64,000 nt of DNA from Anadara kagoshimensis (taxonomy: Eukaryota; Mollusca; Bivalvia; Arcoida; Arcidae): the NCBI GenBank assembly GCA_021292105.1, contig CM037868.1:35521876-35585875 (forward strand), written 5' to 3'. The position numbers were made by a program, and so were the translations under genes. Positions within the stretch are counted from its first letter, which is position 1, and every line of letters starts with the position of its first letter. This document shows positions 44,198-56,000 of this stretch, one piece after another. Under the pieces are notes generated by a model. The model saw only the letters and a program-made list of their open reading frames with translations. It was not told the origin of the DNA and made no database searches.

Positions 44198-44258
<61 letters not shown>
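43877..44258. repeat. three (GA)n tracts separated by a duplicated 100-bp spacer
   Basis: GA tracts lie at 43877-43935, 44042-44090 and 44200-44257. The spacers at about 43936-44041 and 44091-44199 are nearly identical (TTTGAATGTGTTACGTTTCA or GTGATACG, ATATATAACCTCGTCAACAA, GAGGAGGTTGAATTTTATAC). GA plus spacer was amplified as one unit, as at 1-330. Confidence 0.95.
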
Positions 44259-44266
<8 letters not shown>

Positions 44267-45077
44267 TATTTAAATTTAACCTTGTCAATAAGTAGATACA
44301 CTTGTCAACAATTCATCGTAATCTGAGGTTTCGGAAGATGGTTTAACTTGCGGTTTTTCACACAATCTGACATTTAAATTGTTTTTATTTTTTCCCACGT
44401 CTACTTGTACTCCAAACCAAGTAGGTCTTTATTATATTTCCCATTCCGTTTCCGGATAAGATTTTAATTGTGCATCACGTGACTCATATTTCGCATGTCA
44501 CATGCGTTAAACCGTTTTGTTAAACGCATTCACGCGAAAATTATGATATGTTAATTCCTGATGTTGTGAATCGCTTGACCATTATATTGTCCGGAGATGA
44601 CCACCATTGTCCAGTTAATGCATTTTTTAATACAGACACATGTTTAATTTTTATCTGGGTTTTTACATAAATCAGCGAAAACAGATCCGATTAAATAATT
44701 TGAAGCTGAAATGACCCTGTATATGATAGGCTTTGTAAAATCTTGGAGGAGCTAGAGAGCAGACTGACCAATTTGACGGATTTATCCGTTATTGGCGGAT
44801 TTGTGCTATAAAAACGGATAAACGGACGGATGAATGTTAAGGTCAAATACAGACGGTTTTTTTTTCATTTTGACGGTTTTTTTTTAAAAAAAAATTAAAA
44901 GTACTAAAAATTTTTACTTTTTGTATGGAAATTGTACCAAAATCAAACACTTAACGATAAAAATACCTAAATGGTAACCTTCCGCACTAAAAATGTACCG
45001 ATCTGGACAAAATAAAAAAATATGATTGGTCAGCCTTAGAGAGTTTTAACTTTAAATGCGCGTGTGGTATTTAACTT

Positions 45078-45080
<3 letters not shown>
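44259..45080. other. gene-free interval
   Basis: No gene found. About 44775-44890 has repeated GACGG/ACGGATAAACGG phrases and two GACGGTTTTTTTT copies, origin unknown. Confidence 0.4.

Positions 45081-45123
<43 letters not shown>
45081..45123. repeat. (GA)n tract fused to a SINE tail
   Basis: 43 bp of GA run directly into GTTAAGTAATGGTGTTTAAC, the tail end of the minus-strand SINE at 45127. On the SINE strand this is a (CT)n tail. Confidence 0.95.
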
Positions 45124-45125
<2 letters not shown>

Positions 45126-45126
45126 T

Positions 45127-45460
45127 TAAGTAATGGTGTTTAACGTCCCAGTCAAGAATATTTCACTTATATCGAGACGTCGCCAGCTATAGGCGAAGGT
45201 GCAGAAATTTTGCCTGTGCGTTGCGCTTATGGCATTATACATCAGGGTTCTTTAGCGTGCCAAGCCCACCGTGACACGGGACCTCGTTTATTTTAAGTTC
45301 CCATCCGAAAGAACCGTGACTTTCATTTCGTAATGCCGAGTGCTTGGCGAAAGAACAGTCACTACCCACTTTCAAGTATTGGGTCACACCCGGCCGGGGT
45401 TCGAACCACGACCTTCCACTTACGGAGCGAGCACTCTACCAACTGAGCTACCGCAGTGGT
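45127..45460 (-). mobile_element. tRNA-headed SINE, best complete copy
   Basis: This is the least mutated copy. On the minus strand: head TAGCTCAGTTGGTAGAGTGC, box B GTGGTTCGAACC, then AAGAACAGTCAC-complement body text, GCACCTTCGCCTATAGCTGG, GATATAAGTGAAATATTCTT and CACCATTACTT, with a CT tail. About 335 bp. It can serve as the reference for all other copies here. It is non-coding and non-autonomous, and its LINE partner is not in the window. Confidence 0.92.
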
Positions 45461-46324
45461 CTGAGAGAGAGAAAGAAAGAGAGAGAGACTTAATATATAC
45501 TGTGATGTGACTTATAACCATTTGTTTATTCGAAGTAAAACATCCAACTTTTGTAAAAAATTAAAACCAATATAAACTTAATAATAATAATAGAAATTAA
45601 GTTTAAAAGTACAAGTTAAGATAAGTTTCACGATGCATTGTGATGCACTGGGTTACTGTGGCTTATAACCATTTGCTGATGCAAAGTAAAACAACCACCT
45701 TTAGTAAAAATTTAAATTTAATATAAACACCAAACGCATCATTATACGATTTTAAAAAGTTAAAACGTAAAATAACATGGGCTTCACAATGATCTTTGAT
45801 ATATATATATATATATATATGACTGCCGTCATGAGAAATGGGCCCTTAACTTGAAATTTTGACATTTTGAGATTTTTACATATTTGCGAAGACGAGGTAA
45901 TTCTGATTATTTCTGTACTATTTTTATGCGTGTTTGACACATTTTTGGCCTTGAAATATGAATTTCATTACAGAGTACATTCCATGGTACATCGATAAAA
46001 TATAACGTCGGGTAACGTCATAATGTTAAAATTGTACTGAGACTAACTATAAAACCACGCTGATGTATCATAATGATGTACATCATTTAATGCTATCCCA
46101 ATCACGCTAATGTAGCATGATGTACATTACTATTAATGCTACCTGAATCCCGCTAATGAAGAAGGTATACATTACTTATACTATTTATATCCACAGTAGG
46201 GCAGGTGGCATCCTGAAAGGGGTCTTTTAAGAATTTGGTACAAATACTATTTCTTTAAATCGATCATTATGTTCAAATAATCTTCCTATATTTTTGTTTA
46301 CAAAATTGTTACATTGATTGATAG

Positions 46325-46550
46325 ATTGATTTTGATTTTACGTCCCAATCAAGAATATTTCACTTATATTGAGACACCACCAGTTTGAAGTTAAGTGGCA
46401 GAATTTTTTACCTTTGCAGTAGGCCCAGGAGAATGTGCAGGGAAGGTTTAAAACACATCACGGCTGTCGTGACACAGGACATCGATTTTTAAGGTGTCTG
46501 CTTAAGGAAACCCTGAGGCGAGAACTCTACCCTCTGAGCTACAGTAGTAG
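46325..46550 (-). mobile_element. SINE, second subfamily, internally deleted
   Basis: TTTTACGTCCCAATCAAGAA, TATTGAGACACCACCAG and CACGGCTGTCGTGACACAGG match the copy at 41755. The head complement CTCTACCCTCTGAGCTACAG is at the right end. Confidence 0.7.
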
Positions 46551-46684
46551 CAAATTGTTAATGACATTAAGTGTTTTGTCACAATGTGTCTGTGTGGGGC
46601 ATGTGTGCGTTCGGTCACAGAAATATGCATATAGGTATATCGTTAAAATTTCACTTGCAAGTAAGTAATCATGTGTCTCATTTT

Positions 46685-47410
46685 CATTATCTCCTGCCTT
46701 TCGAAGAAAGAGGGGGATATTAAATTCGAGTTTCCGTAAGTCCGTCTAACCGAAATTCTTTCTGCGCTATTTTCCAAAACTATGAAACTTGGTGAAAAGT
46801 ATCAACATAGATAGGAGATGCGCATATAGTTAAATCGAGTTGGTTTGCTCATTTTCCGTGCAGTTAGCACCCTTTGACTTAATATTCTAAAACTAATAGT
46901 TTATTTATTTTGTAAAATTTGCTAGAAAATGGTAACGCGTTTTTGCGCTCAATTTTGACAAAATTGAAAAAAATGCATTCGTTATGTAATGGTCAAACAA
47001 AATTCTTGTCTGGAGTAATTCTTCACTATTTCACGAATTTTTTTTGCAAAGCATCAACATTGATAGAAGATGCGCATATCATTAACCACAGATAGTTTGC
47101 TAATTTTTATGGGAGTAATGGTCCTTTGATTGAAAAATCTAAAAATGGTTTAATTTCTAAAACACATAACTTGGACCAATATCTGATGTGTTATTTGGCT
47201 TTTCTTTAATCTTAAACTTATATTTCATTCATTTCGTGAAATTTAGTTGCAAAATGGGTCTTGCAAAGTATCGTAATTGACAGTAGATGTGAATATTATT
47301 AACCTGAGTTTGGTTTGCTTATTTTCCCGAGAATTCTTGCCCATTGAACATTGAACATAAGTGCAAATCACAGAAAAGAACCTGCTGGCGGGGATCCTAA
47401 TTCACTGAAT
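46685..47410 (+). repeat. interspersed element body (CTCCTGCCTTTCGAAG type)
   Basis: It opens ATCTCCTGCCTTTCGAAGAA, AGAGGGGGATATT, GTAAGTCCGTCTAACCG. Three diverged internal units around GAGATGCGCATAT / GAAGATGCGCATATCATTAA / GTAGATGTGAATATTATTAA follow, with TGGTTTGCTCATTTTC. It is similar in plan to the element at 26547. No ORF. Confidence 0.55.
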
Positions 47411-47744
47411 TTGCTAGTTTTGTCGCTGTAACGTCTCGATATAAGTGAAATATACTTGACGTGACAAATAGCATAACCACCACAATAATACAAGTTATAG
47501 GCAAAGAACATTGACCTGTTTGCTTTAACTTTAACTTAAATATTTTTTATGGACAATAGCGCATTTTGTTTACAAATGGGAAAACACTAGTCTTGTGTAT
47601 ATAAACTACGAATCCTAACACTTCTCTTTTAGTCATACATAATGGCAGTCTCTTGCCACTTACAGAATTTGAATTATCAGAGAAACTCCATGTGGTATTT
47701 AAGTGACAGCTTTGGCTTAACATACATTTTGTTCACTTTTACAG

Positions 47745-48009
47745 GTACATCGGGAAACACAAAATGGGAAGTACAATTACAACAATAGTACAGGCAGATG
47801 CACCAAAACTATGTGTTAGCACATCTAGATTAACATCAAATAACATGGCTTCAATATGCCAGCCATTAAATGATGCTATATTGCTGCCATCAGGAGCACA
47901 TTTTTTGGATTACAATAAGACAGCAAATGGCCTTCCAGTCAGTCAACCTGTTGATAATCCCACCCATCAGCTGTGTGTATCAGCACAAACGTTTTTTGAT
48001 GACTTCTAA
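47745..48009 (+). CDS. possible terminal exon of unknown protein
   Basis: A pyrimidine-rich acceptor (TTCACTTTTACAG) ends at 47744, and the frame stays open from 47746 to TAA 48007-48009, encoding about 87 residues with ordinary composition (TTIVQADAPKLCVSTSRL, then PLNDAILLPSGAHFLDYN). No domain is recognised. The stretch ends where MITE family A text begins, and it lies inside the TIR element, so it may be a captured gene fragment or a chance frame. Confidence 0.25.
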
Positions 48010-48018
48010 ATGGGAGAC

Positions 48019-48181
48019 TTTAAGCTTGTCTGCCAAGTGTCTGAGAGAAAAATAGCTGATGGCTGAAAAGCTGCTGAGAGATATATAATAGCTGCTAACA
48101 TATAGCAAACAAGAGGCCAAAATGACATGCAATTGTATTTATTTATCAGTTTTAGTGTTAAACTTTTGACAGGTCTGTACA
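48019..48181. mobile_element. MITE family A, right part
   Basis: GAGAGAAAAATAGCTGATGG and AAGCTGCTGAGAGATATATA resemble the family interior, and the end GTGTTAAACTTTTGACAGGT with CTGTAC is the family terminus. The left end is missing. Confidence 0.6.
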
Positions 48182-48589
48182 GAGAGATTATTATAACTGT
48201 GATATGAGAGAGAGAGGGTGAGAGAAAGAAAGCAGTTAGTCCCTTGCAACAAAGAGATTATGAACAATTAACAATGATAGATATTATGAATGTAATTACG
48301 AGAGAGAAAGAGAGAGAAAACGTGTGTAAAATGTGAGACCAAAAATGCCTACAGAATGAATATGCTAAATGAATGTAATTAGCGGTAGTGTTTATGCAGT
48401 GATAGAATGGAATAGCTTTCTTAAAATATTATTTTATTTCTATGTTCTTTTTTAGTTCTTTGTCTGAGATACATTATTATTTGTTTATTTTACGTAACTC
48501 AATGTATGTTTTCAGTTACACATTAATCATTTTTATCATCAAACATAAACTATGTTTAGTTCAATGCTACCAGTAAGTGGTCTTAACAA

Positions 48590-48800
48590 ACCTCACAGAT
48601 CACAGTGCCTCTCATCACTCGGGAAACGCCCCAATGGTTTAAAAAAAAACGATCGCTTTGTGAATGACAGGGTTTTCTCTGGGAACTTTGCCTTTTCCCG
48701 ATCCTTCATCCAAGAACTGACCGACGCGACTAGATTTAAGTTGAAGAATCTTGTCTGTGTTTGCAACACCCTTAAAGCACTTTCGTTACTCAACTTTACC
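48590..48800. other. GC-richer block open in several frames on both strands
   Basis: Within AT-rich surroundings this 200-bp block has higher GC and is open in one plus-strand frame (89 codons from 48552) and at least two minus-strand frames. One minus-strand reading contains VGQFLDEGSGKGKVP and NPVIHKAIVFF. No family is recognised. It may be a decayed coding fragment carried by the TIR element. Confidence 0.25.
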
Positions 48801-49384
48801 ACCGCTAATTTTTATGCATAATAAGTATAAATGAACATGTTTACGAGTGAAGGTGTGATAAAAATCATCTTGGATAATGTAGATAGGGGATTCGGAGATC
48901 ATTTTAATAAAGAACAAATTGTTTCGATCTAGTTCCTGACCCCATAGCACGGACGTAAGAGAAGACATCATGTAAACTTGCTTGACATTGTCCGATTGAT
49001 TAGCCTGCATTGTGAATAGCATAAAATTCATCCACCTTTAAGAAATTTACTAACGAACGTTGAGGACAAAATGCACATGATGGAAAAAAGACTAGCCGTC
49101 TATAAAGTCTGGCGATTATATGACAGATATAAATTTAATGTAAATTGTGAATGTAAAACACCAAAAGTATTTTGTTTTGGAATTACCTCATATTCAATGC
49201 TCGAAGTTAATTTTAGCGTGTTACGTGTGCACCTTAATATCTATATAACGCCGCATAGACCTCGCCATCTCAATAAATAAACGACCGACTTCCGCGTTTT
49301 TCACCGCGAAAAAGGCAAAACTTTGACGTCGATTATCTCAATTGTGACGTAAAAGAGATAAGGGCCCTTTTCTCATGACGGCAG

Positions 49385-49388
<4 letters not shown>

Positions 49389-49450
<62 letters not shown>
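49389..49450. repeat. (TA)n microsatellite
   Basis: About 62 bp of TA directly adjoin the right end of the 3.57-kb element. The matching left tract is 45800-45818. Confidence 0.95.
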
Positions 49451-49453
<3 letters not shown>

Positions 49454-49808
49454 TTTCTGTGACGTTCAGCCATTTGTTGATACGACGTAAAAATATATCT
49501 TTTTTCTCTTGCAGATTTTTTTTTAAAAAGGCGATATAAAATTCAGACTACAATGCACAAAAGTCTGGACGCACTTTTATAAATTATCTTATTTAAATCA
49601 ATAATATTTTTAATTTTTTTTTAAATTTTCTTTTAAAGAAAGAAAACATAGAAATACCCTTTTGATTCTGAACAATGCTTATTCTTGGTTTCAACTTCAT
49701 CCGTTTCCAGTGTCACAGTTAAGGTGACTGTAACACGAATAATTTACCACAATAAACAAAAGTCACCACCATGTAAAGTTTATTTTATCTTTTATAAATC
49801 AATGTTGC

Positions 49809-49833
49809 AAGGGGGGGGGGGGGGGGGGGGGGG
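49809..49833. repeat. poly-G run
   Basis: About 24 consecutive Gs. It is prone to assembly and sequencing error, and the frame over it is unreliable. Confidence 0.95.
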
Positions 49834-49904
49834 CTGGCTTTCTAAAGTTCACACTAAAATCAAATTCGGAAACGTATAGTACATGGTGCCGAGTCAACGA
49901 ATAT

Positions 49905-49985
49905 GTGAAAGCACGTAGCTCAATTTTAGAGTGTATGATTTAAGATTTAAGGGTCGTGAGTTCGAATCCCGACGGGGAAATGTTG
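49905..49985 (+). mobile_element. tRNA-like SINE head, isolated
   Basis: ACGTAGCTCAATTTTAGAGT and GTGAGTTCGAATCCCGAC resemble box A and box B. The spacer between them is odd (ATGATTTAAGATTTAAGGG). It sits just upstream of the 113-bp satellite. Confidence 0.5.
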
Positions 49986-50021
49986 TGCTCTTAAGCTTAA
50001 TGAAGTTATATGCTTAATTTC

Positions 50022-53000
50022 GCATTGCTGACTTTCGCGGCGTCAGGATATATAATACACCGGTGGAACAACAGTTTCTGAAACTGCTGTCTCGATGAAC
50101 TTAAAGTCGGTAGTACAAAGGTACACACATCGGAGTGGTGTTATCTGACTTTCCCGGCGTCAGGATATATAATACACCGGTGGAACAACAGTCTCTGAAA
50201 CTGGTGTCTCGATAAACTTAAAGTCGATAGTACAAAGCTACACACATCGGAGTGGTGTTATCTGACTTTCCCGGCGTCAGGATAATGGACCGGTGGAACA
50301 ACTGCCTCTTCAACTGGTGTCTCGATAAAATTAATGTCGGTAGTACAAAGCTACACACATCGGAGTGGTGTTATCTGACTTTCCTGGCGTCAGGATAATG
50401 GACCGGTGGAACAGCAGCCTCTACAACAACTGTCTCGATAAACTTAAAGTCGGTAGTACAAAGCTACACACATCGGAGTGGTGTTATCTGACTTTCCCGG
50501 CGTCAGGATAATGGACCGGTGGAACAACAGCCTCTGAAACTGGTGTCTCGATGAACTTAAAGTCGGTAGTACAAAGCTACACACATCGGAGTGGTGTTAT
50601 CTGACTTTCCCGGCGTCAGGATAATGGACCGGTGGAACAACAGCCTCTACAACAAACTGTCTCGATAAACTTAATGTCGGTAGTACAAAGCTACACACAT
50701 CGGAGTGGTGTTATCTGACTTCCCGGCGTCAGGATAATGGACGGGTGGAACAACTGCCTCTTCAACTGGTGTCTCGATGAACTTAAAGTCGGTAGTACAA
50801 AGCTACACACATCGGAGTGGTGTTATCTGACTTTCCCGGCGTCAGGATAATGGACGGTGGAACAACAGCCTCTGCAACTGGTGTCTCGATAAACTTAATG
50901 TCGGTAGTACAAAGCTACACACATCGGAGTGGTGTTATCTGACTTTCCCGGCGTCAGGATAATGGACCGGTGGAACAACAGCCTCTACAACAACTGTCTC
51001 GATAAACTTAATGTCGGTAGTACAAAGCTACACACATCGGAGTGGTGTTATCTGACTTTCCCGGCGTCAGGATAATGGACCGGTGGAACAACAGCCTCTA
51101 CAACAACTGTCTCGATAAACTTAATGTCGGTAGTACAAAGCTACACACATCGGAGTGGTGTTATCTGACTTTCCCGGCGTCAGGATAATGGACCGGTGGA
51201 ACAACAGCCTCTGAAACTGGTGTCTCGATAAACTTAATGTCGGTAGTACAAAGCTACACACATCGGAGTGGTGTTATCTGACTTTCCCGGCGTCAGGATA
51301 ATGGACCGGTGGAACAACAGCCTCTACAACAACTGTCTCGATAAACTTAATGTCGGTAGTACAAAGCTACACACATCGGAGTGGTGTTATCTGACTTTCC
51401 CGGCGTCAGGATAATGGACCGGTGGAACAACAGCCTCTACAACAACTGTCTCGATAAACTTAATGTCGGTAGTACAAAGCTACACATCGGAGTGGTGTTA
51501 TCTGACTTTCCCGGCGTCAGGATAATGGACCGGTGGAACAGCAGCCTCTGAAACTGGTGTCTCGATAAACTTAAAGTCGGTAGTACAAAGCTACACACAT
51601 CGGAGTGGTGTTATCTGACTTTCCCGGCGTCAGGATAATGGACCGGTGGAACAACAGCCTCTTCAACTGGTGTCTCGATAAAATTAATGTCGGTAGTACA
51701 AAGCTACACACATCGGAGTGGTGTTATCTGACTTTCCCGGCGTCAGGATAATGGACGGGTGGAACAACAGCCTCTACAACTGGTGTCTCGATAAACTTAA
51801 AGTCGGTAGTACAAAACACATCGGAGTGGTGTTATCTGACTTTCCCGGCGTCAGGATAATGGACGGGTGGAACAACTGCCTCTTCAACTGCTGTCTCGAT
51901 GAACTTAAAGTCGGTAGTACAAAGCTACACACATCGGAGTGGTGTTATCTGACTTTCCCGGCGTCAGGATAATGGACGGGTGGAACAACAGCCTCTACAA
52001 CAACTGTCTCGATAAACTTAATGTCGGTAGTACAAAGCTACACACATCGGAGTGGTGTTATCTGACTTTCCCGGCGTCAGGATAATGGACGGGTGGAACA
52101 ACAGCCTCTACAACTGGTGTCTCGATAAACTTAAAGTCGGTAGTACAAAACACATCGGAGTGGTGTTATCTGACTTTCCCGGCGTCAGGATAATGGACGG
52201 GTGGAACAACTGCCTCTTCAACTGCTGTCTCGATGAACTTAAAGTCGGTAGTACAAAGCTACACACATCGGAGTGGTGTTATCTGACTTTCCCGGCGTCA
52301 GGATAATGGACGGGTGGAACAACAGCCTCTACAACTGGTGTCTCGATAACTTAAAGTCGGTAGTACAAAACACATCGGAGTGGTGTTATCTGACTTTCCC
52401 GGCGTCAGGATAATGGACGGGTGGAACAACTGCCTCTTCAACTGCTGTCTCGATGAACTTAAAGTCGGTAGTACAAAGCTACACACATCGGAGTGGTGTT
52501 ATCTGACTTTCCCGGCGTCAGGATAATGGACGGGTGGAACAACAGCCTCTACAACAACTGTCTCGATAAACTTAATGTCGGTAGTACAAAGCTACACACA
52601 TCGGAGTGGTGTTATCTGACTTTCCCGGCGTCAGGATAATGGACGGGTGGAACAACAGCCTCTACAACAACTGTCTCGATAAACTTAATGTCGGTAGTAC
52701 AAAGCTACACACATCGGAGTGGTGTTATCTGACTTTCCCGGCGTCAGGATAATGGACCGGTGGAACAACAGCCTCTGAAACTGCTGTCTCGATAAACTTA
52801 AAGTCGGTAGTACAAAGCTACACACATCGGAGTGGTGTTATCTGACTTTCCCGGCGTCAGGATAATGGACCGGTGGAACAACAGCCTCTGCAACTGGTGT
52901 CTCGATAAACTTAAAGTCGATAGTACAAAGCTACACACATCGGAGTGGTGTTATCTGACTTTCCCGGCGTCAGGATAATGGACCGGTGGAACAACTGCCT

Positions 53001-56000
53001 CTTCAACTGGTGTCTCGATAAACTTAAAAGTCGGTAGTACAAAGCTACACACATCGGAGTGGTGTTATCTGACTTTCCCGGCGTCAGGATAATGGACGGG
53101 TGGAACAACTGCCTCTTCAACTGGTGTCTCGATGAACTTAATGTCGGTAGTACAAAGCTACACACAACGGAGTGGTGTTATCTGACTTTCCCGGCGTCAG
53201 GATAATGGACGGGTGGAACAACTGCCTCTTCAACTGGTGTCTCGATGAACTTAATGTCGGTAGTACAAAGCTACACACATCGGAGTGGTGTTATCTGACT
53301 TTCCCGGCGTCAGGATAATGGACGGGTGGAACAACTGCCTCTTCAACTGGTGTCTCGATGAACTTAATGTCGGTAGTACAAAGCTACACACATCGGAGTG
53401 GTGTTATCTGACTTTCCCGGCGTCAGGATAATGGACGGGTGGAACAACAGCCTCTGCAACTGGTGTCTCGATAAACTTAAAGTCGGTAGTACAAAGCTAC
53501 ACACATCGGAGTGGTGTTATCTGACTTTCCCGGCGTCAGGATAATGGACCGGTGGAACAACTGCCTCTTTAACTGGTGTCTTGATAAAATTAATGTCGGT
53601 AGTACAAAGCTACACACATCGGAGTGGTGTTATCTGACTTTCCCGGCGTCAGGATAATGGACCGGTGGAACAACAGCCTCTGCAACTGCTGTCTCGATAA
53701 ACTTAAAAGTCGATAGCACAAAGCTACACACATCGGAGTGGTGTTATCTGACTTTCCCGGCGTCAGGATAATGGACCGGTGGAACAACAGCCTCTGAAAC
53801 TGCTGTCTCGATAAACTTAAAGTCGGTAGTACAAAGCTACACACATCGGAGTGGTGTTATCTGACTTTCCCGGCGTCAGGATAATGGACGGGTGGAACAA
53901 CTGCCTCTTCAACTGGTGTTGATAAAATTAATGTCGGTAGTACAAAGCTACACACATCGGAGTGGTGTTATCTGACTTTCCCGGCGTCAGGATAATGGAC
54001 GGGTGGAACAACTGCCTCTTCAACTGGTGTCTCGATGAACTTAAAGTCGGTAGTACAAAGCTACACACATCGGAGTGGTGTTATCTGACTTTCCCGGCGT
54101 CAGGATAATGGACCGGTGGAACAACTGCCTCTTCAACTGGTGTCTCGATAAACTTAAAGTCGGTAGTACAAAGCTACACACATCGGAGTGGTGTTATCTG
54201 ACTTTCCCGGCGTCAGGATAATGGACGGGTGGAACAACTGCCTCTTCAGCTGCTGTCTCGATGAACTTAAAGTCGGTAGTACAAAGCTACACACATCGGA
54301 GTGGTGTTATCTGACTTTCCCGGCGTCAGGATAATGGACCGGTGGAACAGCAGCCTCTACAACAACTGTCTCGATAAACTTAATGTCGGTAGTACAAAGC
54401 TACACACATCGGAGTGGTGTTATCTGACTTTCCCGGCGTCAGGATAATGGACGGGTGGAACAACAGCCTCTACAACAACTGTCTCGATAAACTTAATGTC
54501 GGTAGTACAAAGCTACACACATCGGAGTGGTGTTATCTGACTTTCCCGGCGTCAGGATAATGGACGGGTGGAACAACAGCCTCTACAACAACTGTCTCGA
54601 TAAAACTTAATGTCGGTAGTACAAAGCTACACACATCGGAGTGGTGTTATCTGACTTTCCGGCGTCAGGATAATGGACCGGTGGAACAACAGCCTCTGCA
54701 AACTGGTGCCTCGATAAACTTAAAGTCGGTAGTACAAAGCTACACACATCGGAGTGGTGTTATCTGACTTTCCCGGCGTCAGGATAATGGACGGTGGAAC
54801 AACAGCCTCTGCAACTGGTGCCTCGATAAACTTAAAGTCGATAGTACAAAGCTACACACATCGGAGTGGTGTTATCTGACTTTCCCGGCGTCAGGATAAT
54901 GGACGGTGGAACAACTGCCTCTTCAACTGGTGTCTCGATAAACTTAAAAGTCGGTAGTACAAAGCTACACACATCGGAGTGGTGTTATCTGACTTTCCCG
55001 GCGTCAGGATAATGGACGGGTGGAACAACTGCCTCTTCAACTGGTGTCTCGATGAACTTAATGTCGGTAGTACAAAGCTACACACATCGGAGTGGTGTTA
55101 TCTGACTTTCCCGGCGTCAGGATAATGGACGGGTGGAACAACTGCCTCTTCAACTGGTGTCTCGATGAACTTAATGTCGGTAGTACAAAGCTACACACAT
55201 CGGAGTGGTGTTATCTGACTTTCCCGGCGTCAGGATAATGGACGGTGGAACAACTGCCTCTTCAATGGTGTCTCGATGAACTTAATGTCGGTAGTACAAA
55301 GCTACACACATCGGAGTGGTGTTATCTGACTTTCCCGGCGTCAGGATAATGGACGGTGGAACAACAGCCTCTGCAACTGGTGTCTCGATAAACTTAAAGT
55401 CGGTAGTACAAAGCTACACACATCGGAGTGGTGTTATCTGACTTTCCCGGCGTCAGGATAATGGACCGGTGGAACAACTGCCTCTTTAACTGGTGTCTTG
55501 ATAAAATTAATGTCGGTAGTACAAAGCTACACACATCGGAGTGGTGTTATCTGACTTTCCCGGCGTCAGGATAATGGACCGGTGGAACAACAGCCTCTGC
55601 AACTGCTGTCTCGATAAACTTAAAAGTCGATAGCACAAAGCTACACACATCGGAGTGGTGTTATCTGACTTTCCCGGCGTCAGGATAATGGACGGTGGAA
55701 CAACAGCCTCTGAAACTGCTGTCTCGATAAATTAAAGTCGGTAGTACAAAGCTACACACATCGGAGTGGTGTTATCTGACTTTCCCGGCGTCAGGATAAT
55801 GGACGGGTGGAACAACTGCCTCTTCAACTGGTGTCTTGATAAAATTAATGTCGGTAGTACAAAGCTACACACATCGGAGTGGTGTTATCTGACTTTCCCG
55901 GCGTCAGGATAATGGACGGGTGGAACAACTGCCTCTTCAACTGGTGTCTCGATGAACTTAAAGTCGGTAGTACAAAGCTACACACATCGGAGTGGTGTTA

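Larger units (their letters stand above)
45819..49388. mobile_element. 3.57-kb TIR element inserted in a (TA)n tract
   Basis: The left end ATGACTGCCGTCATGAGAAA then TGGGCCCTTA and the right end AAGGGCCCTT then TTCTCATGACGGCAGTCAT are inverted over about 30 bp. The outermost ATGACTGCCGTCAT is itself a near-palindrome. TA dinucleotides flank both ends, 45800-45818 and 49387-49450, so the target was a TA repeat or the element duplicates TA. No transposase was recognised. The interior holds a SINE (46325), other repeat text and two small open segments (47745 and 48590). Confidence 0.7.

Noticed and set aside
51718-55085. Repeated 60-84-codon open frames on both strands of the 113-bp array
   Set aside because: They are identical because the DNA is tandemly repeated. 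The frames close wherever unit length changes, and there is no start context or independent coding signal.
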